Assembly (NCBI RefSeq): GCF_000746525.1
Contig: NZ_CP009048.1
Coordinates: forward strand, 1,214,501 to 1,278,500
Reading direction: 5' to 3'
From: Pseudomonas alkylphenolica
Lineage (GTDB): Bacteria; Pseudomonadota; Gammaproteobacteria; Pseudomonadales; Pseudomonadaceae
DNA: 64,000 bases
The translations under genes were made by a program, and so were the position numbers. Each line of letters begins with the position of its first letter. The first letter of the stretch is position 1. Positions 47,825 to 58,610 of this stretch are shown piece by piece. The notes below the pieces were generated by a model, which was given only the letters and a program-made list of their open reading frames with translations, was not told where the DNA came from and did not search any database.

Positions 47825-48766
47825 GTGCGCCAGCGTTATCTAGCCCTACTCAGCGTGTTTGCCTGCTTGCCGGCGACAGCACTCACTTTCCAGACCCGTC
47901 TGGAGAATATTGAGTGGAAGGTCGAAGGCGATCAGTTCGAATGCCGCCTGGTCCAGCCGGTTGCCGATTTCGGCAGTGGTGAGTTCGTGCGCCGCGCCGG
48001 TGAACAGGCGACGTTTCAATTGCGTTCGAGCAGCAATGTCCTGGGTACAGGGTCTGCAACCCTGCTGGCTGCCGCAGCGCCCTGGCAGCCAGGCCGTGGC
48101 GATATCAACCTGGGCTCGGTGCGCATGGCCCGTAGCGGCGTGCTGTTTACCAGCTCCCAAGGGCAGGCCAGTCGTCTGATCAATGGTCTGCTCGACGGCC
48201 GCAGTACCGTGGTTCGCAACTATGCCGGTGAAGCCGGGCGAGCGATGGAAGTGCGCCTGTTGCCGGTAAAATTCAGCAAGGCCTACAGCGATTACCAGGT
48301 CTGCGCCGCCAAGCTGCTGCCAATGAATTACGACCAGGTGCGCCAGGGTCGGGTCGATTTCCCTGGGGGCGGGATTGAACTGGACGCCAATGCCAAGGCG
48401 CGTCTGGACGTGATCCTGGAGTTTCTCAAGGCCGATCCTACGGTCAACCGCATCGAGCTTGATGGTCACTCCGACAACAGTGGCAATCGCCTGACCAATC
48501 GTGATCTGTCCCGACGCCGGGCCCTGGCGGTAATGGAGTACTTCAAGGCGCATGGCATTGCCGAAGATCAGATCAGCGTGCGCTTTCACGGTGAGCGCTA
48601 TCCACTGGCCGCCAACAACTCGGCTGCCAATCGCGCCCGCAATCGCCGGGTGAACATTCAGCTGGATCGGGTAACGCCGGTTGAAACAGCGATAGAGAAA
48701 GCACCCGAAACACCGGCAGTTCCTGCAGCGCAAACGGATACCAGCAAGCCTTCAGCCAAGTCCTGA
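47825..48766 (+). CDS. OmpA-family protein (MotY-like layout)
   Basis: A 313-residue exported protein. The signal peptide spans about residues 1-19 ([18 protein letters not shown]). Residues 20-150 form an N-terminal domain resembling that of MotY ([23 protein letters not shown]). The OmpA/MotB peptidoglycan-binding domain is at about 175-285 ([27 protein letters not shown]). The tail is Ala/Pro-rich. A role in anchoring the flagellar stator is possible but not shown. The GTG at 47825 is preferred over a GTG 12 nt upstream because GGAG lies 8 nt before it. Confidence 0.8.
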   Translation: MRQRYLALLSVFACLPATALTFQTRLENIEWKVEGDQFECRLVQPVADFGSGEFVRRAGEQATFQLRSSSNVLGTGSATLLAAAAPWQPGRGDINLGSVRMARSGVLFTSSQGQASRLINGLLDGRSTVVRNYAGEAGRAMEVRLLPVKFSKAYSDYQVCAAKLLPMNYDQVRQGRVDFPGGGIELDANAKARLDVILEFLKADPTVNRIELDGHSDNSGNRLTNRDLSRRRALAVMEYFKAHGIAEDQISVRFHGERYPLAANNSAANRARNRRVNIQLDRVTPVETAIEKAPETPAVPAAQTDTSKPSAKS

Positions 48767-48895
48767 GCTGCGACCGTCCGTCGCGCTCTCGACAGTTCCT
48801 GTCGCTTTGTCGTCACAAGCTGTCGCCCCACTGTAATTTTTGCGGCAAGGCCGGTAGAATCGACGGCTTTCCGTACAACCCCGTGGAGTGATGGC

Positions 48896-50113
<1,218 letters not shown>

Positions 50114-50128
50114 ACGATGCCTTGAATG

Positions 50129-50159
50129 AAAACCCCGGCCTGGTCCGGGGTTTTTTTTT
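50129..50159 (+). terminator. Rho-independent terminator of argG
   Basis: AACCCCGG-CCTGGT-CCGGGGTT followed by nine T. The last bases touch the end of the convergent gene at 50158. Confidence 0.93.
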
Positions 50160-50712
50160 AGTTGTTGATCGGCTGGGTTGCCAGTGTTGTCTGGATGCCT
50201 GTCTCCAGGTTGATTAGTGTCCAGGTGTTGCACAATGGGTGGGTCTGGTCCAATGCCAGCATGGCAAAGTGTTCGAGCAATTGACTCGCACATGTTCCGC
50301 TTATGGTAATGGTCACGGATGTTTGAGCAATCTGTAGCGGATTACCAGGCGCATGGGCAGTGCCGTTGTCCGCTGCAAGGCTGATAGCCTCATTGCTTGT
50401 CGGTAATTCAGAGGGTGTCTGTATTACGTCGCTCGTCATTGTTTTCACCGCAGTGGATAGTTGCGCTGAAGTAGCAACAGCGGAGGCTTCGGTGGAGTCC
50501 TGTACTGGCGGTGAATACAGGGATTTGTAGTTGAAGTTGAGTGTAAGAAAGAACAAGACTGTAAGAAAAAAAGGAAAGACTACCAGAAACCATGTGTAGG
50601 TAGTCTGGCTGTCTTCACTTAGAAAAGGCAACGAAGCCAGTGCCGAGGCTTCGATAATTCCGGCGAATATAGCAATGATGGTCAATGGGCTTTTCGGCTC
50701 TGCGTTGCTCAT
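50158..50712 (-). CDS. Hypothetical protein with two N-terminal membrane segments
   Basis: A 184-residue protein not assigned to a family. Two hydrophobic segments lie near 10-26 (LTIIAIFAGIIEASALA) and 38-60 (YTWFLVVFPFFLTVLFFLTL), separated by a short loop. The C-terminal 110 residues are polar, Ser/Thr/Ala-rich, with a strand-like TSVTITISGTCASQLLEHFA region. Similar two-TM proteins occur beside restriction or stress genes, but no link can be made here. Base composition is visibly lower in G+C than in argG, which suggests an acquired or fast-evolving gene. Confidence 0.6.
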   Translation of the reverse strand: MSNAEPKSPLTIIAIFAGIIEASALASLPFLSEDSQTTYTWFLVVFPFFLTVLFFLTLNFNYKSLYSPPVQDSTEASAVATSAQLSTAVKTMTSDVIQTPSELPTSNEAISLAADNGTAHAPGNPLQIAQTSVTITISGTCASQLLEHFAMLALDQTHPLCNTWTLINLETGIQTTLATQPINN

Positions 50713-51141
50713 AGCCGTGTCCTCACTTCGCTTTCACCCAGTCGAGTGGCTATTAGTCTGGATAACAAGCGGGGGTGGCACTGGGCGGGATTTCTGATCG
50801 GGGAACCTATTGCCTCGCATCTTGTATAAAACCTCATAGATGTCGGTAAATATATATCAAGATTAAAGGACTTTTCCTTCAGGTATTAAGGTGCTGCTGG
50901 CTGGGTTATTTATGTGTTCTGGTGCTATTTTGGGTTTTAGAGGTTAATTCTGTTTCGTTCAAGGGCACTGATGTAAGTGTGAGAATGGGCGGGTTCAGGT
51001 TTTTTGTAGGACCAATCCTCTATGTGTGTAGGTTTTATCTTTGTGTGCTTTTGCTCGCGGGTGCTGCAATACAATATGTCGCGTAACTAGGCTATTGTGC
51101 AGGCTCAAAAAAAATCGAACAGCGAACAATTGGATCTGCCC
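50713..51141. other. 429-nt AT-richer intergenic region
   Basis: This spacer between two divergent genes is among the most AT-rich in the window (for example the stretch near 50850-50880). No ORF with a credible ribosome site, no repeat and no RNA motif was recognised. Promoters for both flanking genes should lie here. Confidence 0.45.
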
Positions 51142-51768
51142 ATGAATAAAGTGCTGATCGTGGATGATCACCCGGTCATCCGCCTGGCTGTACGTATGCT
51201 GATGGAGCGGCATGGCTATGAAGTCATCGCAGAGACGGATAATGGCGTGGACGCGTTACAACTGGCACGAGAGCATGATCCGGATATCGTCATTCTGGAC
51301 ATCGGCATCCCCAAGCTCGATGGTCTTGAAGTTATTGCCCGGCTTACGACCGCCTGTCCGGGGGCCAAGGTGCTGGTACTGACCTCCCAGGCGCCTGGGC
51401 ACTTTTCGATGCGGTGTATGCAGGCAGGTGCCGCCGGCTATGTCTGCAAGCAGCAGGACCTCACAGAGCTGCTCAGTGCAATCAAGGCCGTGCTGTCCGG
51501 CTACAGTTATTTCCCCAATCAAGCACTGCATTCGGTGCGTAGCAACCTGGGCGGCGCCAGTGAGGCCGATATGGTCGAGCGTCTGTCGGGGCGGGAGATG
51601 ATGGTCCTGCAGCAACTGGCGCGCGGCCGGACCAACAAGGAAATTGCCGACGGTATGTTTCTGAGCAACAAGACCGTCAGTACCTACAAGACCCGGCTGC
51701 TACTCAAGCTCAATGCCCGGTCATTGGTTGATCTGATCGAGCTGGCCCAGCGCAACGGCCTGGTTTGA
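51142..51768 (+). CDS. LuxR/FixJ-type response regulator, orphan
   Basis: A 208-residue NarL-family regulator. The receiver domain (1-120) has Asp8/Asp9, phospho-acceptor Asp53 and a Thr-x-x switch (VLTSQ). The LuxR helix-turn-helix reads LSGREMMVLQQLARGRTNKEIADGMFLSNKTVSTYKTRLLLKL (about 149-191). It resembles BvgA/EvgA-type regulators. No histidine kinase is nearby, so the partner is elsewhere. The ATG at 51142 places MNKVLIVDDHP at the normal start; an in-frame GTG 45 nt upstream gives a polar extension. Confidence 0.85.
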   Translation: MNKVLIVDDHPVIRLAVRMLMERHGYEVIAETDNGVDALQLAREHDPDIVILDIGIPKLDGLEVIARLTTACPGAKVLVLTSQAPGHFSMRCMQAGAAGYVCKQQDLTELLSAIKAVLSGYSYFPNQALHSVRSNLGGASEADMVERLSGREMMVLQQLARGRTNKEIADGMFLSNKTVSTYKTRLLLKLNARSLVDLIELAQRNGLV

Positions 51769-51783
51769 TATCGCCAGAAGCAA

Positions 51784-51808
51784 CAAAGCCTCCACTCGGG
51801 AGGCTTTG
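51784..51808. terminator. Hairpin terminator after the response regulator
   Basis: CAAAGCCTCC-ACTCG-GGAGGCTTTG forms a 10-bp perfect stem 16 nt after the stop. The T-run is short (TTT inside the stem end). Confidence 0.75.
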
Positions 51809-51863
51809 CTGGTGAGGCCGGTACTCAGCAGCCAAGGGTTTCCTGGCTTGCGCAGTCGAGGCG

Positions 51864-52040
51864 TCAGAGGTCGAAATCGTAATCGGCCAGTTGTTTTTGC
51901 AGGCGACGTTCTTCCAGCAGGTTATCGATGGTGCGGCGCTTGCTCAAGTTGGTCTTTGCCACTTCAGCCGGAACATCTTCCTCTGCGTCTTCAGTGGCGA
52001 TGTCGTCGTCAACAACCAGGTCTTCTTTATCGGTGCTCAT
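51864..52040 (-). CDS. PA3496-family small acidic protein
   Basis: A 58-residue gene on the minus strand reading MSTDKEDLVVDDDIAT at the start and LADYDFDL at the end. The first half is acidic; the middle is a basic, helical segment (SKRRTIDNLLEERRLQKQL). GGAGTG lies 6 nt before the ATG. The small PA3496 family sits beside nth and rnf in Pseudomonas, as here; a role in envelope integrity has been suggested for it. It is easily missed because of its size. Confidence 0.75.
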   Translation of the reverse strand: MSTDKEDLVVDDDIATEDAEEDVPAEVAKTNLSKRRTIDNLLEERRLQKQLADYDFDL

Positions 52041-52145
52041 AAGTCACTCCAAGCCAAGAGGGCCATTGGCGCACCTTATAGCGAGAATTTTCGAGCCGGT
52101 ACAAAAGATTTTTTCAATCGGCCCGACGCAGTTTTCACTATCTGC

Positions 52146-52784
52146 TCAATCGTCTGAGGTTTTGTGCTTGTATTCACACAGGTCTTCGATCCGGCAACTT
52201 CCACAACGCGGTTTACGTGCCAGGCACACATAGCGCCCGTGCAGGATCAGCCAATGGTGGGCGTCGAGCAGGTAAGCCTTGGGCACGAATTTCATCAATG
52301 CCTTCTCAACCTCCAGGACTGTCTTGCCCGGAGCAATCCCGGTGCGGTTGCTGACCCTGAAAATATGCGTATCCACTGCCATTGCCAGTTGTCGGAAGGC
52401 GGTGTTGAGGACCACGTTGGCGGTCTTGCGACCCACGCCAGGCAATGCTTCAAGCGCTTCGCGAGTTTCTGGTACCTGGCTGCCATGCTGTTCGATCAGC
52501 AAGCGGCAGGTTTCGATCACGTTGCGGGCTTTGCTGTTGTACAGGCCGATGGTCTTGATGTATTGCGACAGTCCGTCGACGCCAAGGGCATAGATGGCTT
52601 CGGGGGTATTGGCGACCGGGTACAACTTGGCGGTCGCCTTGTTCACGCTGACATCGGTGGCTTGCGCCGAAAGAATGACCGAAATCAGCAACTCGAAGGG
52701 GGAGGTGTAAGCCAGTTCTGTCTTGGGCTCGGGATTGTCTTCGTGCAGCCTGCGAAATATCTCCAGGCGTTTGGCGGCATTCAT
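52146..52784 (-). CDS. nth: Nth, endonuclease III
   Basis: A 212-residue DNA glycosylase/AP lyase removing oxidised pyrimidines. The helix-hairpin-helix LPGVGRKTANVVLN carries the catalytic Lys (about 120), and the catalytic Asp is in AVDTHIFRVSNRTG (about 138). The C-terminal [4Fe-4S] loop C-x6-C-x2-C-x5-C reads CLARKPRCGSCRIEDLC. It overlaps or abuts the rnfE-like gene and closes the rnf operon, the usual Pseudomonas order. Confidence 0.96.
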   Translation of the reverse strand: MNAAKRLEIFRRLHEDNPEPKTELAYTSPFELLISVILSAQATDVSVNKATAKLYPVANTPEAIYALGVDGLSQYIKTIGLYNSKARNVIETCRLLIEQHGSQVPETREALEALPGVGRKTANVVLNTAFRQLAMAVDTHIFRVSNRTGIAPGKTVLEVEKALMKFVPKAYLLDAHHWLILHGRYVCLARKPRCGSCRIEDLCEYKHKTSDD

Positions 52785-52788
52785 GGGG

Positions 52789-53316
52789 TCAACACTTTCC
52801 TTGACGACGTGAGGGGGCTCGCCGCAGGCAAACCCTGTTGTACAGGGCCAGCAGCAGGCCCAACAGAAAAAATGCCCCAGGCAGCAGGGCAGCCAGGCGT
52901 AGTCCCGCCCAGCCAGCCAGCAACTCGCGGCAAAGCCCCAAGGCGATACACAGGGCGGCGAATGCGCCTAGCAACTGGGCGATATCGCGCCAGCGACGGT
53001 TCTCGCCTTGAGCGTATTCGAACATCAGGCATTGTACGGCGATCAGTGCCGGGTAGGGGCTCAGCGCCTGATGCAAGGGCAGGGCCCAGGCGCGCAGACT
53101 CAACTCCAGACAGGTGGTCAGCGCTGCGGCCAGCAGCACGCTGGCGAGCATTCTGCCGCGGGCCGCGAGCCAGCGGTGCAAAGGCCCCATTGCCAAGTGA
53201 TGCAGGGTAATCAGTAACACACTGAAACCGGCGATGGCGCACGCGTCAAGCAGCGTCTGGGTGATACCCAGCAACGGGGCCAGGCTCACGGCGGCCAGCC
53301 ATTGCCTACTCATCAT
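52789..53316 (-). CDS. rnfE: RnfE-like membrane subunit, short and divergent
   Basis: A 175-residue protein with about five hydrophobic segments, shorter than usual RnfE (about 200-230). The line LAAVSLAPLLGITQTLL corresponds to LxLCPLLAVT of RnfE but has Ala13 in place of the conserved Cys. The second cluster Cys is kept in AVQCLMFEYAQG (Cys96). RELLAGW near 130 is family-like. It starts inside the last codons of rnfG (ATGATGAGTAG). In a standard complex RnfE and RnfA share an intramembrane [2Fe-2S] cluster; that site is incomplete here. A start at the second ATG (53313) is equally possible. Confidence 0.7.
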   Translation of the reverse strand: MMSRQWLAAVSLAPLLGITQTLLDACAIAGFSVLLITLHHLAMGPLHRWLAARGRMLASVLLAAALTTCLELSLRAWALPLHQALSPYPALIAVQCLMFEYAQGENRRWRDIAQLLGAFAALCIALGLCRELLAGWAGLRLAALLPGAFFLLGLLLALYNRVCLRRAPSRRQGKC

Positions 53317-53923
53317 TGGCTGCCTCAAGTAAGTGCTGACGATGTTCGTCGAAGTAGCGCAGGGCGTCATGCACAGCATGGATCACTGCACGCGAAGTCA
53401 CCGTGGCGCCTGCCAGTTGATCAAACTGACCGCTGTCACGCTTGAGAGCCCAGGCGGCATCGGGTGTGGTTTGCCGGCTGGTACCGATGAAGCTTTGTAG
53501 CCACTGGTTACCCGGTTCTACCAGCTTGGCCCCCAGACCAGGCGTTTCCTGTTGGCGTAGTACCTTGCTGGCGATCAAGTGGCCTTGCGTGTCGATAGCG
53601 ATCAGCAGCTCGATCTGGCCTGCGTAACCCTGGGCCTGACTGTGCAGCACTACCGCGCTGGGGCGACCGGCAAGGGTGGCACGATAGCCTGCCAGCAGCC
53701 GGCTGTGGGCGAGGGTGGGGGCGGGTAACACCAGGGGTGTCTGCAATGGCTGGTTGTCATAGGTCTTTTCTGGCAGGACGCTGAGCCAGGTCTGCGCCTT
53801 GAGATTCTGCTCGGCCAAGGCGATATCCTGGGCACTGAAGTGCTGCCAGATCATGCTGCTGCCCAGGCTCAACAAGGCAATGAGCAACAGCAGCATGGCG
53901 CTGCGTATCGACGAGCGGTTCAT
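53306..53923 (-). CDS. rnfG: RnfG, covalent-flavin subunit
   Basis: A 205-residue protein with one N-terminal membrane segment (about 8-24) and a periplasmic FMN domain. The flavinylation motif reads AGATVTS with Thr174 as the FMN-linked residue; the first position is Ala rather than Ser/Thr. TPGLGAKLVEPGNQWLQSF is an RnfG hallmark. The start at 53923 ([11 protein letters not shown]) overlaps the rnfD stop as ATGA. The attachment of FMN would need ApbE, not seen in the window. Confidence 0.82.
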   Translation of the reverse strand: MNRSSIRSAMLLLLIALLSLGSSMIWQHFSAQDIALAEQNLKAQTWLSVLPEKTYDNQPLQTPLVLPAPTLAHSRLLAGYRATLAGRPSAVVLHSQAQGYAGQIELLIAIDTQGHLIASKVLRQQETPGLGAKLVEPGNQWLQSFIGTSRQTTPDAAWALKRDSGQFDQLAGATVTSRAVIHAVHDALRYFDEHRQHLLEAANDE

Positions 53924-54906
53924 GATGACACCGCTTGACGACGTTCGGCCCAGCGCTCCAGCGCCGGTACACACAGGTTCATCAGCAGCACCGCAAAAGC
54001 GGTGCCATCGGGGTAGCTGCCCCAAGTGCGGATCAGATAGATCAACAAGCCCATGCCTATGCCAAACAGCAAGCGGGCCTGTGGTGACCTGGGGCCGGAA
54101 ACCGGTTCTGTGGCAATAAAGAATGCGGCCAGCATGGTCGAGCCGCTGAACAGATGCAGTAACGGTGAACCATTGGAATCCGAGCCGGATCCATTCCAGA
54201 ACAACAGGCTGATCACGAACAGACTCGCCAGCAAGCCGACGGGGGCATGCCAGCTGAAGACCTTGCGTTGCAACAGCAGCAAGCCGCCCAGCAGGAAGGC
54301 CAGGTTTACCAATTCGCTGCCTGCGCCGCCGAAATGACCAAAGCCTGGATGCGTGCTGAACAACTCATCGAGAGTCAGGCTGCGGTTGTTGCGCAGGCCA
54401 TCCAGAAGAGTTGCCTGGGCCCAGGCATCGGGTTGCTCGCCGGTATTGATAGCAAACACATGCTGCAGGCTGCTCCCCAGATCCAGCAGTTGCGCGCCGG
54501 GCCACTGGGTCATGTGCAGCGGGAAGGCCAGCAAGACCACGGCATAGCCGAGCATGGCCGGGTTGAACGGGTTCTTGCCGACACCGCCATACAGTTGCTT
54601 GCCAAGGGCGATGGCACTGACCGTGGCGATAACCGGTACCCACCAGGGGGCGTAGGCAGGCAAGGCAGCGGCAAGCAGGGTGGCGCTGACCAGGGCGCTG
54701 CCATCATTGAGTGAAGGCAGGGCCGGGCGTTGCTGCAGCTTGAGCAGCAGCGCTTCGCTCGCCAGGGCTGAGCCTGCGCACAACAACAGATTGAAGACCA
54801 TTCCCCAGCCATGCTGCCAGAGCAGCGTCAGCACCCCAGGCAGGCACGCCAGCAGCACCAGCAGCATGGTGCTGCGCAGGCGCTCGCTGTTATCAACGGC
54901 CGGCAT
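53920..54906 (-). CDS. rnfD: RnfD, membrane flavin subunit
   Basis: A 328-residue protein with about eight to ten membrane segments. The FMN attachment motif is SGSTM (Thr257). [28 protein letters not shown] (about 105-132) and [17 protein letters not shown] (about 300) are typical of RnfD. The start at 54906 ([11 protein letters not shown]) overlaps the end of rnfB by 14 nt. It follows rnfB directly: no rnfC lies between them. Confidence 0.88.
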   Translation of the reverse strand: MPAVDNSERLRSTMLLVLLACLPGVLTLLWQHGWGMVFNLLLCAGSALASEALLLKLQQRPALPSLNDGSALVSATLLAAALPAYAPWWVPVIATVSAIALGKQLYGGVGKNPFNPAMLGYAVVLLAFPLHMTQWPGAQLLDLGSSLQHVFAINTGEQPDAWAQATLLDGLRNNRSLTLDELFSTHPGFGHFGGAGSELVNLAFLLGGLLLLQRKVFSWHAPVGLLASLFVISLLFWNGSGSDSNGSPLLHLFSGSTMLAAFFIATEPVSGPRSPQARLLFGIGMGLLIYLIRTWGSYPDGTAFAVLLMNLCVPALERWAERRQAVSS

Positions 54907-55747
54907 GGGCGGTGGCCGGTTGCAAGGCCAGCAGTTGCGCCTGGGCCTGTTCGGCCTCTTGCTCCAGTTCGGCCAACTGCGCCAGCTGAGCTTCGTTCGG
55001 ACTCTCACCGAAGGCGCTTCTGGCTTTGTTCAGCTGTGCCCGGCTCATGGCGGCGGCAATCTTGGCTTTTTTCAGCGCGGCATCGGCCGCGGCGGCTTTC
55101 TGTGCCTTGACCCGCTCGATGGCGGCTTTGATCGGGTCATCGCTGGTTACGGCCTGCTCCGGGGTGTTGCTGGCGGCGCTGCGTTGACTGCGGGCGGCAC
55201 GTTCGGCTTGCTTGCGCGCTTCTTCGCGCTGCAGGCGGCTGTTGCGCAATTCAAAGCGACGGCGGGCATGATTGCGTTTGGCGCTGCGGGCGGCCAGGGC
55301 CTCGGCGTCCTGGGCCATGCCACCGACAATCGGGATGATGTTGCTGGTTGCGCTCAGTGGCAGCAGGTCAATGCAATCCACCGGGCAGGGCGCCACGCAC
55401 AGGTCGCAGCCAGTGCACTCAGCACTGATCACGGTGTGCATCAATTTGGCGGCACCGACAATGGCATCCACCGGGCAGGCCTGGATGCATTTGGTACAGC
55501 CAATGCATTCGGCTTCGCGGATAAAGGCGACCTGGGGCGGCGCGCTACCGCGCTCAGGATCCAGGGCTATGATCGGCACCTGCAGCAGGCTGGCCAGGGC
55601 GGCGATGGTTTCGTTGCCGCCTGGCGGGCATTTATTGATCGCTTCGCCCTTGGCCAGGCCCTCTGCATAGGGCTTGCAACCAGGGTGACCACATTTGCCG
55701 CATTGGGTCTGCGGCAGCAGGGCGTCGATGCGTTGAATCAGACTCAT
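54893..55747 (-). CDS. rnfB: RnfB with an RnfC-like C-terminal tail and no membrane anchor
   Basis: A 284-residue iron-sulfur protein. The first [4Fe-4S] cluster has Cys16, Cys19, Cys24 and Cys40 ([17 protein letters not shown]). Two ferredoxin clusters follow ([14 protein letters not shown] at 81-94 and [15 protein letters not shown] at 111-125). The usual N-terminal membrane helix is absent: the protein begins [15 protein letters not shown], fixed by an ATGA overlap with rnfA. Residues 158-284 are an Ala/Arg/Glu helical tail ([33 protein letters not shown]) like the C-terminal tail of RnfC/RsxC. Confidence 0.85.
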   Translation of the reverse strand: MSLIQRIDALLPQTQCGKCGHPGCKPYAEGLAKGEAINKCPPGGNETIAALASLLQVPIIALDPERGSAPPQVAFIREAECIGCTKCIQACPVDAIVGAAKLMHTVISAECTGCDLCVAPCPVDCIDLLPLSATSNIIPIVGGMAQDAEALAARSAKRNHARRRFELRNSRLQREEARKQAERAARSQRSAASNTPEQAVTSDDPIKAAIERVKAQKAAAADAALKKAKIAAAMSRAQLNKARSAFGESPNEAQLAQLAELEQEAEQAQAQLLALQPATAHAGR

Positions 55748-56325
55748 GATGTAAATAATCCGTTGAAGCCGAGAAACGCCAAGGCCATCACGCCCGCGCC
55801 GATCAACTCTGCAGGCAGACCGCGAAAGCTCTCGGGCATCGCCTCGTTGTCACTGCGTTGACGCAGATCGGCGAACAGGCTCAAAGCCAGCCAGAATCCC
55901 AGACCACCGCCCAGGCTCCAGGCCAGGGTCTGCAGTGCACCGTAGGCGCCTTCAATGACCTGCAGGCTCAAGCCTAGCAGTGCCACATTGCCCAGCAGTA
56001 ACGGCATCAGCCCGTCGAAGGGCAGGCTTGGCAACGCTCGAGACAACAGGCCGAGCAGCGGCTCGATCAGCAGTACGCACAGGGGTAGCAGGACGAAAAG
56101 GCGTAGATAGCCAAGCTGCAAGGGTTGCAGGAGGTAGTGATACAGCAGTTGCCCCAGCGTGACGGCGAGCACCAGTAACGTCAGCGTTGCCAGCCCCAGG
56201 GCGTGCAGGCGACGGCGATCTTGGCCAGCAGAAGGGTGCAAGGCCGGGTCGATGGCCAGCCCTTGATGCAGGACCAGGTTGTTGACCAGCGCGGCGCTGA
56301 TCAGGGCCAGGATGAATTCGCTCAT
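55744..56325 (-). CDS. rnfA: RnfA-like membrane subunit lacking cluster cysteines
   Basis: A 193-residue protein with six membrane segments, the usual RnfA length. [22 protein letters not shown] corresponds to the conserved VNNFVL..LGLCPF, with Asp26 in place of Cys. The second ligand motif (TTNCAVLG) reads LLGNVALLG with Val114. The only Cys left is Cys83, elsewhere. C-terminal [18 protein letters not shown] matches RnfA well, so identity is secure while cluster binding is doubtful. A start 12 nt upstream is possible; 56325 gives the family N-terminus. Confidence 0.85.
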   Translation of the reverse strand: MSEFILALISAALVNNLVLHQGLAIDPALHPSAGQDRRRLHALGLATLTLLVLAVTLGQLLYHYLLQPLQLGYLRLFVLLPLCVLLIEPLLGLLSRALPSLPFDGLMPLLLGNVALLGLSLQVIEGAYGALQTLAWSLGGGLGFWLALSLFADLRQRSDNEAMPESFRGLPAELIGAGVMALAFLGFNGLFTS

Positions 56326-56382
56326 GGGGGTGCACATTGCCAGGGCTGTTCGCCATTATCCGGCAATGACGCGAGGATGAGA

Positions 56383-56410
56383 ACGCCCCGGACGCAATCG
56401 TCCGGGGCGT
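56383..56410. terminator. Hairpin after metG
   Basis: ACGCCCCGGAC-GCAATC-GTCCGGGGCGT is a perfect 11-bp stem, 6 nt after the metG stop on the minus strand. No long T-run follows. It separates metG from the rnf operon. Confidence 0.7.
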
Positions 56411-56416
56411 GAGGCC

Positions 56417-58456
56417 TTACTTGATGCGCTGACCGGGCTTGGCGCCGCTGTCAGGGCTGAGCAGGTAGATTTCTTCACCGCCGGGGCCGGCAGCCATGAC
56501 CATGCCTTCGGAGATGCCAAAGCGCATTTTGCGCGGCTTGAGGTTGGCGATCATCATGGTCAGGCGACCTTCGAGCTTGGCCGGGTCCGGGTACGCCGAC
56601 TTGATGCCGGAAAACACGTTGCGCTGCTCGTCACCGATGTCGAGGGTCAGGCGCAGCAGCTTGTCGGCACCTTCCACGGCTTCGGCCTTGAGAATCAGGG
56701 CCACGCGCAGGTCGACGGCAGCAAAGGTGTCGAAGTCGATTTCGGCCGACAGCGGGTCTTTGCTCAGTTCGCCATTGCCGGTAACCACGGAAGTCTGGCT
56801 GGCGGCCAGGTCTTCCTTGCTGGCGGCAGTCATGGCCTCGACCTTGGCCGGGTCGATGCGGCTCATCAGCGCCTTGAACGGGTTCAGCTGGTGATTGCTC
56901 AGGCGGGTCTGATGGTCGTCCCAGGTCAGTGGGGCAACGTTGAGGAACGCCTCGGCGTCGGCAGCCAGCAAAGGCAGTACCGGCTTGAGGAAGATCACCA
57001 ACTGGCGGAACAGGTTGATGCCTTGGGCGCAGATCGCCTGGACTTCGTCCTGTTTACCTTCCTGCTTGGCCAGGGACCATGGTGCCTTGTCGGCGATCCA
57101 GGCGTTGGCGCGGTCGGCCAGGGCCATGATTTCACGCATGGCGCGGGCGAAGTCGCGCGCTTCATAGGCCTCGGCGATGCTTGGTGCAGCGGCCAGGAAC
57201 GCTTCGGTCAGCTCTGGCGCGGCGTCGCCGGCAACCATCACACCGTCGTTGCCCTTTTGAATGAATCCGGCGCAGCGGCTGGCAATGTTGACCACCTTGC
57301 CGACCAGGTCGGAGTTGACCTTCTGCACGAAGTCTTCCAGGTTCAGGTCGAGGTCATCGACGCCACGGCTGAGCTTGGAGGCGTAGTAGTAGCGCAGGTA
57401 TTCCGGCGCCAGGTGATCCAGGTAGGTACGGGCCTTGATAAAGGTGCCGCGCGACTTGGACATCTTCGAGCCGTTGACGGTCAGGTAACCGTGTACGTTG
57501 ATGCCGGTCGGCTTGCGGTAGCCCGCGCCTTCGAGCATGGCCGGCCAGAACAGGGCGTGGAAGTTGACGATGTCCTTGCCGATGAAGTGGTACAGCTCGG
57601 CCTTGGAGTCCTTGTTCCAGAACGCGTCGAAGTCCAGCTCGGGACGACGGGCGCAGAGGTTCTTGAAGCTGGCCATGTAGCCGATCGGCGCGTCCAGCCA
57701 GACATAGAAGTACTTGCCGGGCTCGTCTGGGATTTCGAAACCGAAATACGGCGCGTCACGGGAGATGTCCCATTCCTGCAGGCCGGCATCCAGCCACTCG
57801 GCGATCTTGTTGGCTACGGCGTCCTGCAGGGTGCCGCTACGGGTCCACTGCTGGAGCATGGCCTGGAAGTCGGGCAGCTTGAAGAAGAAATGCTGGGAGT
57901 CCTTGAGCACCGGCGTGGCGCCGGAAATCGCCGACTTGGGGTTCTTCAGTTCGGTCGGGGCATAGGTGGCGCCGCATTTTTCACAGTTGTCGCCGTACTG
58001 GTCTTCGGCGGCACACTTGGGGCAGGTGCCCTTGATGAAACGGTCGGCCAGGAACATTTTCTTGTCCGGGTCGAAGTACTGGGTGATCGAACGGGTGGCA
58101 ATGTGCCCGGCATCACGCAGCTTGAGGTAGATCTGGCTCGACAGCTCGCGGTTTTCTTCGGCGTGGGTCGAGTGGAAGTTGTCGAAGTCCACCAGGAAGT
58201 CGGCGAAGTCGCCACTGTGCTCGGCCTGGACGGCGGCAATCAGTTGCTCGGGGGTGATGCCTTCTTTTTCGGCGCGCAGCATGATGGCCGAACCGTGGGC
58301 GTCGTCCGCGCAGACATACACGCATTGATTGCCGCGATGTTTCTGGAAGCGCACCCACATGTCTGTCTGGATGTACTCGAGCATATGGCCAAGGTGAATG
58401 GAACCATTGGCATAGGGCAGGGCGCTGGTGACGAGAATCTGACGTGGCTCGGACAT
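56417..58456 (-). CDS. metG: MetG, methionyl-tRNA synthetase
   Basis: A 679-residue class I synthetase. The nucleotide-binding signature is HLGH (about 22-25) and KMSKS is at about residue 340. The zinc knuckle has [17 protein letters not shown] (about 145-161). The C-terminal tRNA-binding (Trbp111-like) domain starts near residue 575 ([15 protein letters not shown]). It is dimeric in this long form. It is divergent from apbC, a common Pseudomonas layout. Confidence 0.96.
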   Translation of the reverse strand: MSEPRQILVTSALPYANGSIHLGHMLEYIQTDMWVRFQKHRGNQCVYVCADDAHGSAIMLRAEKEGITPEQLIAAVQAEHSGDFADFLVDFDNFHSTHAEENRELSSQIYLKLRDAGHIATRSITQYFDPDKKMFLADRFIKGTCPKCAAEDQYGDNCEKCGATYAPTELKNPKSAISGATPVLKDSQHFFFKLPDFQAMLQQWTRSGTLQDAVANKIAEWLDAGLQEWDISRDAPYFGFEIPDEPGKYFYVWLDAPIGYMASFKNLCARRPELDFDAFWNKDSKAELYHFIGKDIVNFHALFWPAMLEGAGYRKPTGINVHGYLTVNGSKMSKSRGTFIKARTYLDHLAPEYLRYYYASKLSRGVDDLDLNLEDFVQKVNSDLVGKVVNIASRCAGFIQKGNDGVMVAGDAAPELTEAFLAAAPSIAEAYEARDFARAMREIMALADRANAWIADKAPWSLAKQEGKQDEVQAICAQGINLFRQLVIFLKPVLPLLAADAEAFLNVAPLTWDDHQTRLSNHQLNPFKALMSRIDPAKVEAMTAASKEDLAASQTSVVTGNGELSKDPLSAEIDFDTFAAVDLRVALILKAEAVEGADKLLRLTLDIGDEQRNVFSGIKSAYPDPAKLEGRLTMMIANLKPRKMRFGISEGMVMAAGPGGEEIYLLSPDSGAKPGQRIK

Positions 58457-58610
58457 GGGGGCTCGGCTACTTTTTTCGGCTACTTGAGATGAAACGATGA
58501 TCGGCCACTATAAAACGCCGGGAAATTTATTTCACCCCATGGACGTCTGTGGATGTTTCGCGGGTTAGCATAGTGGTCTGTTTTACTCAGTCTTTTTAAC
58601 GGGAGTCTCC

